Source: Streptomyces phaeoluteigriseus (lineage in GTDB: Bacteria > Actinomycetota > Actinomycetes > Streptomycetales > Streptomycetaceae). From it: a DNA stretch of 64,000 nt. The notes under the pieces are model-generated. The model saw only the letters and a program-made list of their open reading frames with translations, had not been told where the DNA came from and did no database searches. The stretch lies in the NCBI RefSeq assembly GCF_001896135.2, contig NZ_MPOH02000009.1, forward strand, positions 148,082 through 212,081. The letters run 5' to 3'. Each line of letters opens with the position of its first letter. The first letter of the stretch is position 1. The translations under genes and the position numbers were made by a program. Of this stretch, positions 18,175-26,423 are shown piece by piece.

Positions 18175-18905
18175 CGGGCGTCCTCGGCGTATGGAGAGGC
18201 GTCGTCGCGGGAGGCCAGGAAGGTGTGCACGATGCCGGTCTGCCACCCTGCGACGGGCACGGCGCGTACGCCGGTGAAGCCGGCGTCCGACAGACGCGCG
18301 GTGAAGGCGGGCACGGTGTCGAACGCGAGGACGCTGCGCCACAGGTGCCGGTAGAGGGCGCGGTCGCCGCTCAGTGTGCCCGCGGGGATGATCACGGCCT
18401 GGCACACGGCAGTCCACAGGGCGCGGTGGACGGCGGAGCCGCTGAGGCTGTACTCGTGAACGGCGAGTCGGCCGCCCGGTCGCAGCAGCGAGCGGACGGC
18501 TGCGAGGACACCGTCCGGGTCGGTGACATTGCGGAACAGGTAGGCGGCGAACACCGCGTCGTAGGGCCCTTCCCCCGTCGTCACCACTTCTTCGGCGGTC
18601 AGGTGCTGGAACCGCACCTGAGCGGGCCACTGCTTGGCCAGCGCGCGCCGCAGCATCCCGGAGGAGGCGTCGACGGCCGTGATCCGGGCGCGCGGCGCGG
18701 CCCGCAGGAGAGCTCTGGTGGACGCGCCGGTGCCGCAGCCGAGGTCCAGCACGTGCAGACCGGCACCGGCCCTGGGCAACCTCAGGCGACGCGCCGAACG
18801 CAGCAGGTCGGTGCGGTAGCCGGGGTTGAGGGCCGTCAGGCGGTCGTAGGTGTGCGAGGCGTGGTCGAAGGCGCATGCCAGTTCGTGGTCGCGCAACAGT
18901 GTCAT
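18171..18905 (-). CDS. crtT: SAM-dependent methyltransferase of the carotenoid cluster
   Basis: 244-residue class I methyltransferase of the UbiE/COQ5 type. The SAM-binding motif I is VLDLGCGTGAST (about 55-66), followed by acidic VDASSGML and the post-motif GPYDAVFAAYLFRNV. The position between crtY and crtU is that of crtT in Streptomyces isorenieratene clusters, from which the symbol is taken; the acceptor is not established by sequence. The start ATG at 18905 overlaps the crtY stop (ATGA). Confidence 0.88.
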   Translation of the reverse strand: MTLLRDHELACAFDHASHTYDRLTALNPGYRTDLLRSARRLRLPRAGAGLHVLDLGCGTGASTRALLRAAPRARITAVDASSGMLRRALAKQWPAQVRFQHLTAEEVVTTGEGPYDAVFAAYLFRNVTDPDGVLAAVRSLLRPGGRLAVHEYSLSGSAVHRALWTAVCQAVIIPAGTLSGDRALYRHLWRSVLAFDTVPAFTARLSDAGFTGVRAVPVAGWQTGIVHTFLASRDDASPYAEDAR

Positions 18906-20125
18906 CGGTGGTCTTCTCCGGTGGGTGGGGCCGGCCGCGAACGGCGTGGCAGGAAGGGCAGTTCGACGGCGGTGCGCAGCATGGGGCCCACGGGGGTGCG
19001 CAGGCCGATGCTCCATTCCTCCCAGGGCGAGGTGTCGCCGTCGAGGAAGCGCAGGAGGCGTTCGGGCGGGACGCGGCGGAACAGGTCCGTGAAGAAGTCG
19101 GGGCCGTTGATCCGTCCTTCGTCCAGGGCCCGCAGCAGCACGGCGTCCATGGCGAGGGCCCGCCGCCCGTGTGGCGGGGGCACGACCACGTGGCCCGCGT
19201 GCAGAGCCGCGGCGATGGCCCGGCTCTGCCGCTGCACGGCGGCGAAGGTGTAGCCGGTCGCCGGCCGGGTGGCACCGCCCGCTGTCCCGATCCGGAAGAC
19301 GGCCGGGCCGACCTGACGGGCGAAGCGCGCGTCGGTCATGGGAATCGCCCCCTGCTCCGCCGACTCGACCGTGAACGCGTCGAGCCGCAGAACGTCGCGG
19401 CAGTAGTGAGCCAGCGCCGTCTCGTACGCCTCTGTGGTCAGCGCGGTCCGGGAGAACTCGGTGTACTCGACGAGGGCGCGGTCCGGCGCCAGGGGCAGTA
19501 CGTAGCCGAAGGCGAGGCCGTGGCGCGGTTGCGGTACCCGGAAGTCCATCAGGTCGGCGACTTCGGGATCGAACCGGTCCGTCCCCGTGTGCACGAACCA
19601 GCCGCGGAAGTGCTGCAACAGCCGCGTCCGGGCCGGTGGCAGCGCGCGCCTCGGCCGGGAGTCGAAGACGTGTCGCGCCCGGAGCCACAGCGTCCTGCCG
19701 TCGGGACCGGTGCAGCGCACCTCAGCGCCGTCGGCCGTGTTGCGCACGATGTCGGCCGTCGCGCGCAGGACGCGTACGCCGGGGGACGTGCTGAGCCGGT
19801 GATGGACCAGCCGTTCGAAGTCCGTCGACCGGAGCATGCGGTAGGTCAGCGGCGACGGGTGGACGGTGATCGCGCGGCCGTCGGTGCCGTGCACGCGCAG
19901 TCTGGTCCAGGAGGCGCTGACCGCTTCGTCGAGGTCGGCGGCGCCGCGGTCCCAGTAGCACCAGGTCCGTTCAGGAGGGCGCAGCGGTCCGTCGGGGGGC
20001 TCCACGAGGGTGACGGTGGGTGAGAAGGACGCGGTCAGCCGGTGGGCGAGGCTGAGTCCGGCCGCGCCACCGCCGACGATGACCACGTCGCACGGCCCTC
20101 CGGATGCGGGGGGTTGTCGGCTCAC
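18902..20125 (-). CDS. crtY: Lycopene beta-cyclase
   Basis: 407-residue flavin-binding CrtY-type cyclase that closes both ends of lycopene to beta-carotene. The N-terminal dinucleotide fold is DVVIVGGGAAGLSLAHRL; the mid-protein signatures FDSRPRR and DFRVPQ, and the C-terminal GGATRPATGYTFAAVQRQ, are hallmark CrtY motifs. The GTG start at 20125 overlaps the stop of the upstream SDR gene. Confidence 0.93.
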   Translation of the reverse strand: MSRQPPASGGPCDVVIVGGGAAGLSLAHRLTASFSPTVTLVEPPDGPLRPPERTWCYWDRGAADLDEAVSASWTRLRVHGTDGRAITVHPSPLTYRMLRSTDFERLVHHRLSTSPGVRVLRATADIVRNTADGAEVRCTGPDGRTLWLRARHVFDSRPRRALPPARTRLLQHFRGWFVHTGTDRFDPEVADLMDFRVPQPRHGLAFGYVLPLAPDRALVEYTEFSRTALTTEAYETALAHYCRDVLRLDAFTVESAEQGAIPMTDARFARQVGPAVFRIGTAGGATRPATGYTFAAVQRQSRAIAAALHAGHVVVPPPHGRRALAMDAVLLRALDEGRINGPDFFTDLFRRVPPERLLRFLDGDTSPWEEWSIGLRTPVGPMLRTAVELPFLPRRSRPAPPTGEDHR

Positions 20126-20832
20126 CTGGCGCGCCGTTCGACCACGGGTGTGCCGTCCGGGGCGGTGAACAGCAGTTCGGCGTCCGTCTCCATCGCGTCG
20201 GCGAGGGCCGCCACGACACGGTGCGGATCGCCTCCGGCCGGCATCGGTGGGGCGGTGCCCGCGACGGGGCGGTCGGCGAAGCCCGTGTCCAGGTGTCCGG
20301 GCCTGGCCTCCAGGACACGGATGCCGTTGGTCCGTACCTCGCGGCGCACCGCGCCGAGCCAGGCGCTCAGCGCCGCCTTGGACGCGCTGTAATCGGCCAT
20401 GCCCGCCTGCGGGTGTTCCGCGACCACGCCGGTGAACGCGGCGATCACGGAACCGGGGCCCATGACGGTGAGCGCGGCGCGGAAGAGGGCGGCGGGCGCG
20501 AGGACGTTGACCGCGTACAGGTGCTCCGCGACCTCGTCACCCACCTCCGCCGCCCGTCCGAAGGCCACCGCGCCGAAGGCCGCCACCACGGCGTCCAGCC
20601 CGCCCAGAGCCGCCTTGGCGTCGTGCACCGCGCGGGCACAGGACGCGGGGTCGTACGCGTCGAACAGCACGGTCGGAGCCCCCGGACACGCCTGGGCGAC
20701 CTGAGCGAGACGGGCCGGATCGCGTCCCGCGAGCGCGGGACACGCTCCACGGCCCGCCAGCTCGGCGGTGAGCGCACCGCCGAGGACACCGGTGGCGCCG
20801 GCCACCAACACGCGCGCGCCGCTGAGGTCCAC
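20122..20832 (-). CDS. Short-chain dehydrogenase coupled to crtY
   Basis: 236-residue classical SDR. It has VLVAGATGVLGGAL (cofactor loop), a weak NNAG equivalent (AAFGAVAFG), and YSASKAALSAW with the catalytic Tyr-x3-Lys. The GTG start at 20832 follows GGAGAAG, and the stop overlaps crtY by four bases, so it is translated from the same mRNA. I do not recall this gene in the minimal crtYTU unit, and its substrate is unknown; a keto or hydroxy group on a terpenoid is one possibility. Confidence 0.8.
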   Translation of the reverse strand: MDLSGARVLVAGATGVLGGALTAELAGRGACPALAGRDPARLAQVAQACPGAPTVLFDAYDPASCARAVHDAKAALGGLDAVVAAFGAVAFGRAAEVGDEVAEHLYAVNVLAPAALFRAALTVMGPGSVIAAFTGVVAEHPQAGMADYSASKAALSAWLGAVRREVRTNGIRVLEARPGHLDTGFADRPVAGTAPPMPAGGDPHRVVAALADAMETDAELLFTAPDGTPVVERRAR

Positions 20833-20933
20833 ACTCTTCTCCCACTCGCAGGAAGGTCACCGGCTCTCTGCCTCCATCGTCTGTTCCGTGCGGCGACCGC
20901 GTCCGGATGCAGCTCCCGCGATCCGCTCGGCTC

Positions 20934-22181
20934 TCACCCGGACGCCGGATCACCGAGCAGTTCCCGGGCAGCCCGGCTGCCCGAGGCCAACGCGCCCTGC
21001 ACGCTGCCGGTCGCCCGGTGGTCCCCGCAGACGTACCGGCCCGCCGTCAGACGCGTGGTACGGCTCAGCGGCCACGGCGGCACCATGGCGGGCAGAGCCC
21101 CCTCGACGGTGTAGACGGCGACCTGCCGCCATTGGCTCGTGTCGGTGCCGTAGAGCGCGGTCAGGCGCCGCAGCACCGCTTCGCCCGCCCCGGGGCGGTC
21201 CCCTCCCAGCACGGACGTGGCGATCAGCGCGGTACCCGGCGGCGCGTACGTGGACGTCACCTCGGTCAGCACGCAGGTGTTGAGTACGTCGCCGGAGCTG
21301 TCCACCATCAGGGTGGGTTCGCTCAACGGTGGGCTCGCGGCTGCGTGGTAGTAGGTGGTGACCGTCCGGCCGGCGGGAGCGTCCAGCCCGGGGAGCAGAC
21401 GTGCTGCGGTGGCCGCGTCCGTCGCCACCACGACGGACGCGGCCGGCAGCTCACGGCCGTCCGTCAGAAGCACTCCTTCGGGGGTGAGCATGTCGACGGG
21501 CGTCTCCAGCCGCAGAACGCCCTCGGGCAGACCGTCCGCCAACTGGGCGGGCACGGCGCCGACTCCGTGGGCAGGCAGACAGAGCGTCCCCCTGACCATG
21601 CTCCGCCAGACCAGGTGGAAGAAGCGGGCGGAGGTCTCCAGCCGGTCCTCCAGGAACACCCCGGACAGAAAGGGCCTCAAGATCTCGGAGACCGTTCGTT
21701 CCGACAGACCGGCTCGCGAGAGGGCCGCGGCGGTGGACCTGTCCGGGCCGTGCTTGAGGAGGGCGGCGGGCAGGAGGGCGTCCCTCGCCGTGAGCGCGCC
21801 CATGGCCGCCAGGTCCCCGGCCGGCAGGACACGTCCCGGTAGCAGTGATCTCGCCGCCCGCGGCTGCCGGGTCGGATCGGCCAGGCGTACGTCTCCCGTC
21901 GAGGTACGCGCGATGATGCCCGGCGTGAAGGGCCTCAACTGCAGGTTCCGGAGGTTCAAACGACGCTTTACCTGCGGATACGAGGTATTGAACACCTGAA
22001 AGCCGCGGTCCAGCAGGAAGCCGTCCCTGCGGTCCGTTCTCATCCGGCCGCCCACACCGTCGGACGCCTCGAGCAGCGCCACGCTCCGCCCGGCACGGCA
22101 CAGGTCCAGCGCGCAGGCGAGACCGGCGAGGCCCGCTCCGACGACGACGGTGTCGGGGGTGCCGCGTTGTTGACTGCTCAT
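20934..22181 (-). CDS. litQ (tentative): FAD-dependent amine-oxidase/protoporphyrinogen-oxidase-like oxidoreductase
   Basis: 415-residue NAD(P)/FAD-binding protein with VVVGAGLAGLACALDLC and the downstream EASDGVGGRMRTD, a C-terminal YVCGDHRATGSVQGAL FAD loop, and no membrane segments. An oxidoreductase called litQ lies between crtY and litR in S. coelicolor as I recall, and this gene holds the equivalent position, so the symbol is tentative. ATG 22181 has AAAGGGAAC upstream. About 100 bases separate it from the SDR-crtY-crtT-crtU genes, so it probably leads that transcript or shares its promoter. Confidence 0.75.
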   Translation of the reverse strand: MSSQQRGTPDTVVVGAGLAGLACALDLCRAGRSVALLEASDGVGGRMRTDRRDGFLLDRGFQVFNTSYPQVKRRLNLRNLQLRPFTPGIIARTSTGDVRLADPTRQPRAARSLLPGRVLPAGDLAAMGALTARDALLPAALLKHGPDRSTAAALSRAGLSERTVSEILRPFLSGVFLEDRLETSARFFHLVWRSMVRGTLCLPAHGVGAVPAQLADGLPEGVLRLETPVDMLTPEGVLLTDGRELPAASVVVATDAATAARLLPGLDAPAGRTVTTYYHAAASPPLSEPTLMVDSSGDVLNTCVLTEVTSTYAPPGTALIATSVLGGDRPGAGEAVLRRLTALYGTDTSQWRQVAVYTVEGALPAMVPPWPLSRTTRLTAGRYVCGDHRATGSVQGALASGSRAARELLGDPASG

Positions 22182-22406
22182 GTTCCCTTTTCCTTCGGCG
22201 CCGGCCTTCGCGGAGCGAGAGGCGGGGTGGACTCGCTGAGGGTCCTGCGCTGCTCGTCGCACAGCACTCGGCCCGGCACGGGGTGCCCTCGTTGGTGCCG
22301 CGTCGTTCCAGGAGCGCAGAACGCCTGCTCACGTGTCCACCCGAACACGTTCTGCCCGGGGAGGGCGGGCGCCACGACCTGTGCGTACCCGATGAGCGGC
22401 GTCACC

Positions 22407-23399
22407 TCACCTGCGCACGGCGGACTCGACCGCGGCGACGGCCTCCGCCAGCCCGGGAGGGTGCGGCAATCCCGGTGTGGTCTGCCCGGCCCAGCCCGGG
22501 CCGAGCGTGAGGACGACCGGCTTCCTGCGGGCCCCGCGCACACCCCACTCGATCGCCGCGATGTGCTGGGCCAGTGGCCGGCTGGCGGTGGTACGGGACT
22601 GCGCCCACAGGCACACCGCGGCCGGTCCGGTCCTGCGCACCGCGGCCACGAGGGACTCCACGGGCAACGAGCCGCCGAACATACGTATGGGCAGGTTCCG
22701 TTCGGTCAACGCGGCGGCCAGCACCTCGAGGGGCAGGGTGTGGTTCTCCGCGGGCACGCAGGCGAGCACTGTGGTGGCACCGGGCCGGTCGGTCGGCACG
22801 GGAGGCGAGTGGCGCCGCAGCGCGCCGGAGACGTGCCAGGACAGGAAGTGCTCGACCTCGACGTACCGCTCCCCCGAGCTCTCCCACTTACGGCCGACCG
22901 CCTGCAGCGTCGGCATGATCACCTCCGTCCAGGCCGCGATCAGGCCGTGTTGCCCGATCGCGTCCTCCAGCAGCCCGTCGAGGGCGGTGGCGTCGAGGCG
23001 CAGGGCTGCGCGGGCGACCCCCTTGCACTCCTGGCGCACGTCGCCGAGGCGCAGACCCGTTCCGGCCCGGCTGCGCGAACGGGCCACCGACCGCGGGACA
23101 GGCGCGCTGTCCTCTTCTCGTGGGGGCGTGGCGGAACCCGTCTCGTCGAGGGCCAGTCGGGCGGCCTCGGCCGGTGGCAGGCCGGTTGCCGTCAGAGCGC
23201 ACATCCGCTCCAGCCGAGCCAGGTCGGCGGCGGTCCAGCGGCGGTGCCGGCCACCGGTGTGCGCGGCGGGGCCGAGTCCGTAGCGGCGGTCCCATGAACG
23301 GACCGTCGTCGGCGCCACACCCAGACGCCTCGCCACCTCGCCGGTGGACATCCCGCCACCGCGTCGCACTTCCGCCCCGCCACCGTCGCCCTCGTCCAT
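22407..23399 (-). CDS. litR: LitR/CarH-type light-responsive MerR regulator with B12-binding domain
   Basis: 330-residue repressor. Residues about 15-85 form a MerR-type helix-turn-helix (STGEVARRLGVAPTTVRSWD, then RRYGLGPAAHTGGRHRRW). The C-terminal ~200 residues match the cobalamin-binding domain: W-x10-EH in the helical cap (KWES ... VEHFLSWH) and ACVPAENHTLPLEV, whose His is at the place of the lower cobalt ligand in CarH. Known relatives bind DNA in the dark and release it when adenosylcobalamin is photolysed. ATG 23399 is chosen since GGAGG ends six bases before it; GTG 23405 lies directly on the ribosome binding site. It is transcribed divergently from litS. Confidence 0.9.
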   Translation of the reverse strand: MDEGDGGGAEVRRGGGMSTGEVARRLGVAPTTVRSWDRRYGLGPAAHTGGRHRRWTAADLARLERMCALTATGLPPAEAARLALDETGSATPPREEDSAPVPRSVARSRSRAGTGLRLGDVRQECKGVARAALRLDATALDGLLEDAIGQHGLIAAWTEVIMPTLQAVGRKWESSGERYVEVEHFLSWHVSGALRRHSPPVPTDRPGATTVLACVPAENHTLPLEVLAAALTERNLPIRMFGGSLPVESLVAAVRRTGPAAVCLWAQSRTTASRPLAQHIAAIEWGVRGARRKPVVLTLGPGWAGQTTPGLPHPPGLAEAVAAVESAVRR

Positions 23400-23562
23400 G
23401 TCCACCCTCCGACCTTACGACGCACAAGCGACGCATGTTGTCTGCGTCGTTTCCCTTCAGAAAACTGGCACGCGAGCCGACAACCGGAGCACACGCCGTT
23501 CCGGCCCGCTCCACGGGCGGCCTTCCGCCACGCACAGCACGGACGGCAGGAGGAACAAGGGC
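23400..23562. promoter_or_regulatory. Divergent litR-litS promoter region with candidate LitR operator
   Basis: Between the divergent starts lie two direct copies of CGACGCA (23418-23424 and 23429-23435), exactly 11 bp apart, and one inverted copy TGCGTCG (23443-23449). The outer pair extends to an 8-bp perfect inverted repeat (23417-23424 with 23443-23450). CarH/LitR-family proteins are known to bind 11-bp phased repeats, so this is a good candidate site for LitR autorepression and litS control. AGGAGG for litS is at 23548-23553. No -35/-10 could be assigned with confidence. Confidence 0.65.
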
Positions 23563-24174
23563 ATGACCACGAACGCGCGACACACCGGCGTCCGCACTCC
23601 CGCCACGCAGGAGGCCCGGCACGAGGAGGAACTCGCCCGTGGTCTGCTCGCCGCCGACGAGAACGCGTTCGCAGCCGTGTACCGGCGTTGGGGCTCGCTC
23701 GTCCACACCATGGCCACGCGTTCACTCGGTGACACGTTCGAGGCCGAGGACGTGACCCAGCAGGTGTTCCTCGGCGCCTGGCGCGGACGGAACGGCTACC
23801 GCCCGGAGAAGGGGCCGCTCGGCGGTTGGCTCGTCGGTATCACCCGCCGCAAGATCGTCGACGCGCTCGCCGCCCGGACGAGGCGCCTCACCCTGATCGA
23901 CACCGTCACCCACGACGCCGACGGGCGGCGACACGACGTAGGCGCGACGACGGACGGGGTCCTCGACCGCGTACTCCTGGTCGACGCGCTGTCCCGGCTC
24001 CCGCACGGCCAGCGGGAGGTGCTGTGCCTGGGCTTCTACCAGGACCTCACCCAGGCTCAGATCGCCGAACGCACCGGTATGCCCCTGGGCACGGTGAAGA
24101 GCCATACCCGACGTGGCCTTCACCGACTGCGCGAGGCAGTCGAACAGGGCCGCGCCGAGGAGAACACGGCGTAG
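23563..24174 (+). CDS. litS: ECF-type sigma factor, LitS-like
   Basis: 203-residue ECF sigma factor. Region 2 contains FEAEDVTQQVFLGAWRG (about 58-74) and region 4 the helix-turn-helix LTQAQIAERTGMPLGTVKSH (about 162-181). It lacks the amino-terminal region 1 of primary sigma factors. In S. coelicolor the divergent neighbour of litR is litS, which directs light-induced transcription of the crt genes; the same arrangement here supports the name. ATG 23563 has AGGAGG nine bases upstream. Confidence 0.9.
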   Translation: MTTNARHTGVRTPATQEARHEEELARGLLAADENAFAAVYRRWGSLVHTMATRSLGDTFEAEDVTQQVFLGAWRGRNGYRPEKGPLGGWLVGITRRKIVDALAARTRRLTLIDTVTHDADGRRHDVGATTDGVLDRVLLVDALSRLPHGQREVLCLGFYQDLTQAQIAERTGMPLGTVKSHTRRGLHRLREAVEQGRAEENTA

Positions 24175-24352
24175 GCGTAGGCGCCCTTCGATTCGTCCGC
24201 AAGGACGGCCGTCACGAGGCACATCCGATCGTCACCGCGGAGCCGGTCACCGGCGCCGCGGTGACCGGCTCGGACGGGGTGAGTGCATCCGGGGCCGCCA
24301 CCACTCGGTACAGGTAGGGGCAGGTCACGCCTCACACGAAAAGGAGATGGCG

Positions 24353-24790
24353 GTGCCGCACATCGACCCGACGCGCATGGTGGAGCTGGCGCTGGGACAC
24401 GACGCCTCGCACAGCGACGTCAGTGCCTGGCAGCACATCGGCGTGTGCGAGCGCTGCGAGGAGGAACTGCGCCTGACGACCTGGGTCATCACCGCCGCCC
24501 GCTCGGTGCAGGAGCCGGATCTCCTCGCATGCCCTCCGGAGCGAGTGTGGCAGCACATCGCACAAGAACTGGCAGAGCCATGCGAAGCCACCCCGCCACC
24601 CCCGGCGGCGTCGCTGTGCGGGCCTCCGGCAGTGTCGGCTGACGCCCGCCGCAGGCGTTCCCCGGGCACCGGGAGCCGAAGGACCCCGTTGGCGTGCGGC
24701 CTGCTCGCCGGCCTCCTGATCGTGTGGTGGCGCAGGCGGAAGCGATCGTTCAGGCCATCCGAATCGGCGAGCGATCACCCGCCCGTGTGA
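24353..24790 (+). CDS. Zinc-type anti-sigma factor, apparently truncated after the membrane segment
   Basis: 145 residues following litS by 178 bases. HIGVCERC near residues 28-35 is the HxxxCxxC motif of zinc-binding anti-sigma domains. A single hydrophobic segment LACGLLAGLLIVWW lies near 113-126, then about 20 polar residues. It would sequester LitS at the membrane. Relatives usually have a longer extracytoplasmic part; in a shifted frame beyond the segment the sequence VVAQAEAIVQAIRIGE looks like such a tail, so a frameshift near 24725 is likely. GTG 24353 has AAGGAG six bases upstream; an ATG at 24347 abuts the same site. Confidence 0.7.
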   Translation: MPHIDPTRMVELALGHDASHSDVSAWQHIGVCERCEEELRLTTWVITAARSVQEPDLLACPPERVWQHIAQELAEPCEATPPPPAASLCGPPAVSADARRRRSPGTGSRRTPLACGLLAGLLIVWWRRRKRSFRPSESASDHPPV

Positions 24791-25403
24791 GAACCGGATC
24801 CCACTCGGCACCCGCCACCCAGCACTCGGCACTCGGCACTCGGCACTCGGCACTCGGCACTCGGAGCACGCGAACGCCACGGTGACGGGCCGCGTCACCT
24901 GAAGCAGCCGGTCAGCCGAGCCGGGCTCGTCCTGCGGGCGCAGGGGCAGGCGGGGGCCGTCCAGTTCCGCCGTCCCGGCTGGACCCGGGCCTCGGACGGG
25001 ATCGACGCCGGCCTCCCGCATGGAGGTCGGCGTCGACAGGCGTCGTCGTGGGACTGGAACGGCGGGTCGTAGCAGCTGACCAAAGCAACGGACCGGACCC
25101 GTCGTCGGGATCGCGCCAATGACCGGCCACCCCATCCCTGACGGTCACCGGCCCGTGGACGCCGGCGGCACTCACGCCGAGGCGGTTTGCCTGGAGCCAC
25201 CGAACGGCATCCACCGTGCCGGTGCCGCAGAGCCCGTCCGCCCCTCCGCCGGCGCGGATCCGATCGGCGGCAGGGGTGTGCCGTAGCGGCGAAGGATGGC
25301 CCTCCAGCGCCTTCACGGCGTCCGAGCTGCCACCAGAGGTACTCCGGGGTCGTCCGCGTACGACAGCGCTGTCGACATCGTCGCGTCCACCCGCGCCCTG
25401 GCC
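24791..25403. other. Non-coding or decayed region after the anti-sigma gene
   Basis: 613 bases. It begins with a six-copy 7-bp repeat (24833-24874). The minus-strand frame 24912-25316 is open and includes VDAVRWLQANRLGVSAAGVHGPV, but I recognise no family and its codon pattern changes along the frame, so it may be a remnant of a gene formerly in the lit operon. No other structure is evident. Confidence 0.5.
24833..24874. repeat. Six tandem copies of a heptamer
   Basis: Six perfect, uninterrupted copies of CACTCGG. A similar short GC-rich heptamer array (GCCCCTC) occurs at 37021-37055. Both are simple-sequence repeats prone to slippage; the unit length would shift frame if inside a gene, but none is supported here. 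Confidence 0.9.
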
Positions 25404-25943
25404 TCAGCGGACGTAGGCGTCACAGAGCCCCTTCACGGACGGCGGCACGGGCGCCTGGTGCGACAGTCCGCACAGGGACTTCAGGCCGTAGGTGGCGGTC
25501 GGCGGCTGTGCGGGGCGAGGCGGGACCACCCGGGGACGGGGCGCGGCCGGGGCCGCCGGCCGAGCCCGGGGACGGGCCGGCACGGGTGGCGCAGCCGTCC
25601 GCGGCCGCTCCGGTGCACGGGTCCGCGGCCGCTGTCGGGGAGTGGGGACCCTTGAGGAACGCTGCTCCTCCACTGCTGCGGCTTCGCGACCGCTGCCCCT
25701 CAGCATCGGGGTGGTGTCGGTCGTGACGAGGGCGGTGCGGGCGGACGGCTGGCTCGCGGCCGGCACCCGAGACGGCGTACGGGTGACAGCACGGCTGGGG
25801 GACGGCACGGGCGACGGCGTCCGAGCCGCGGCCGCCATCAGCGAAGGCGGGGGCTCAGGCGGGCCGACCGTGGGGACGGATACGCACCCCCCGACGCAGA
25901 GAGCGGCAGCCAGGGCGGGGATGAGGGCGAGCGGGTGACGCAT
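25404..25943 (-). CDS. Proline-rich lipoprotein
   Basis: 179 residues. The N-terminus MRHPLALIPALAAALCVGGC is a lipoprotein signal peptide with the lipobox VGGC, so Cys20 would be lipidated and the protein exported to the outer membrane face. A long, low-complexity Pro/Arg/Ala linker follows, ending in a small Cys-containing domain (SLCGLSHQAPVPPSVKGLCD). No known family. ATG 25943 is chosen because the signal peptide starts there. It faces the litS/anti-sigma genes convergently. Confidence 0.7.
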   Translation of the reverse strand: MRHPLALIPALAAALCVGGCVSVPTVGPPEPPPSLMAAAARTPSPVPSPSRAVTRTPSRVPAASQPSARTALVTTDTTPMLRGSGREAAAVEEQRSSRVPTPRQRPRTRAPERPRTAAPPVPARPRARPAAPAAPRPRVVPPRPAQPPTATYGLKSLCGLSHQAPVPPSVKGLCDAYVR

Positions 25944-26423
25944 GCCTTCAGGGTGGCTGTGCACCACACGGTGTGGGAGCAACCTCGCAGGTGATCACCG
26001 GGACGGGTGACGCCTGAGAGCCTCGCGCTCCGCTCACAGGACCGGCCAGGGGTCGCCGCCGTACCAGCCGCGGCGCGTGCGGACGGCGGCCGTCGCGTGT
26101 ACGCCGGGCGAAGTCCCCCTCAGTCCCAGGGGGTCGGTCGTCGCCTTCACGTCCACTCCGATGTCGCCCTGTTCGTACCTGACGTCTTCCGGGGCCCAGG
26201 GCCACCGGCAACCGCGGCCTCTCGCACCCTGCTGCTCCCCTCACAGCCCTGGCGTCCGTACGGCCGAACGGCCCGCGCGTGTCCGATGCGATGCGTCCGT
26301 GCGCATGTCCTTCGGGGCCGCGGAAGGACGTCACCGGTCGAGACTGGTGGTTTACGCGGTCCCGGGCGCCGGACGGCTGACGAGACTTCGAGTCCGTTGT
26401 CGTCCTTCCGCACGGAGGTGCCG

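Noticed and set aside
18175..19275. Extension of the crtU frame through crtT and into crtY
   Set aside because: The extension has no family match, while crtT and crtY are clear in the other frames with GTGA/ATGA overlaps.
24833..24874. CRISPR-like array
   Set aside because: The units are 7 bp, contiguous and have no spacers; no cas genes are present.
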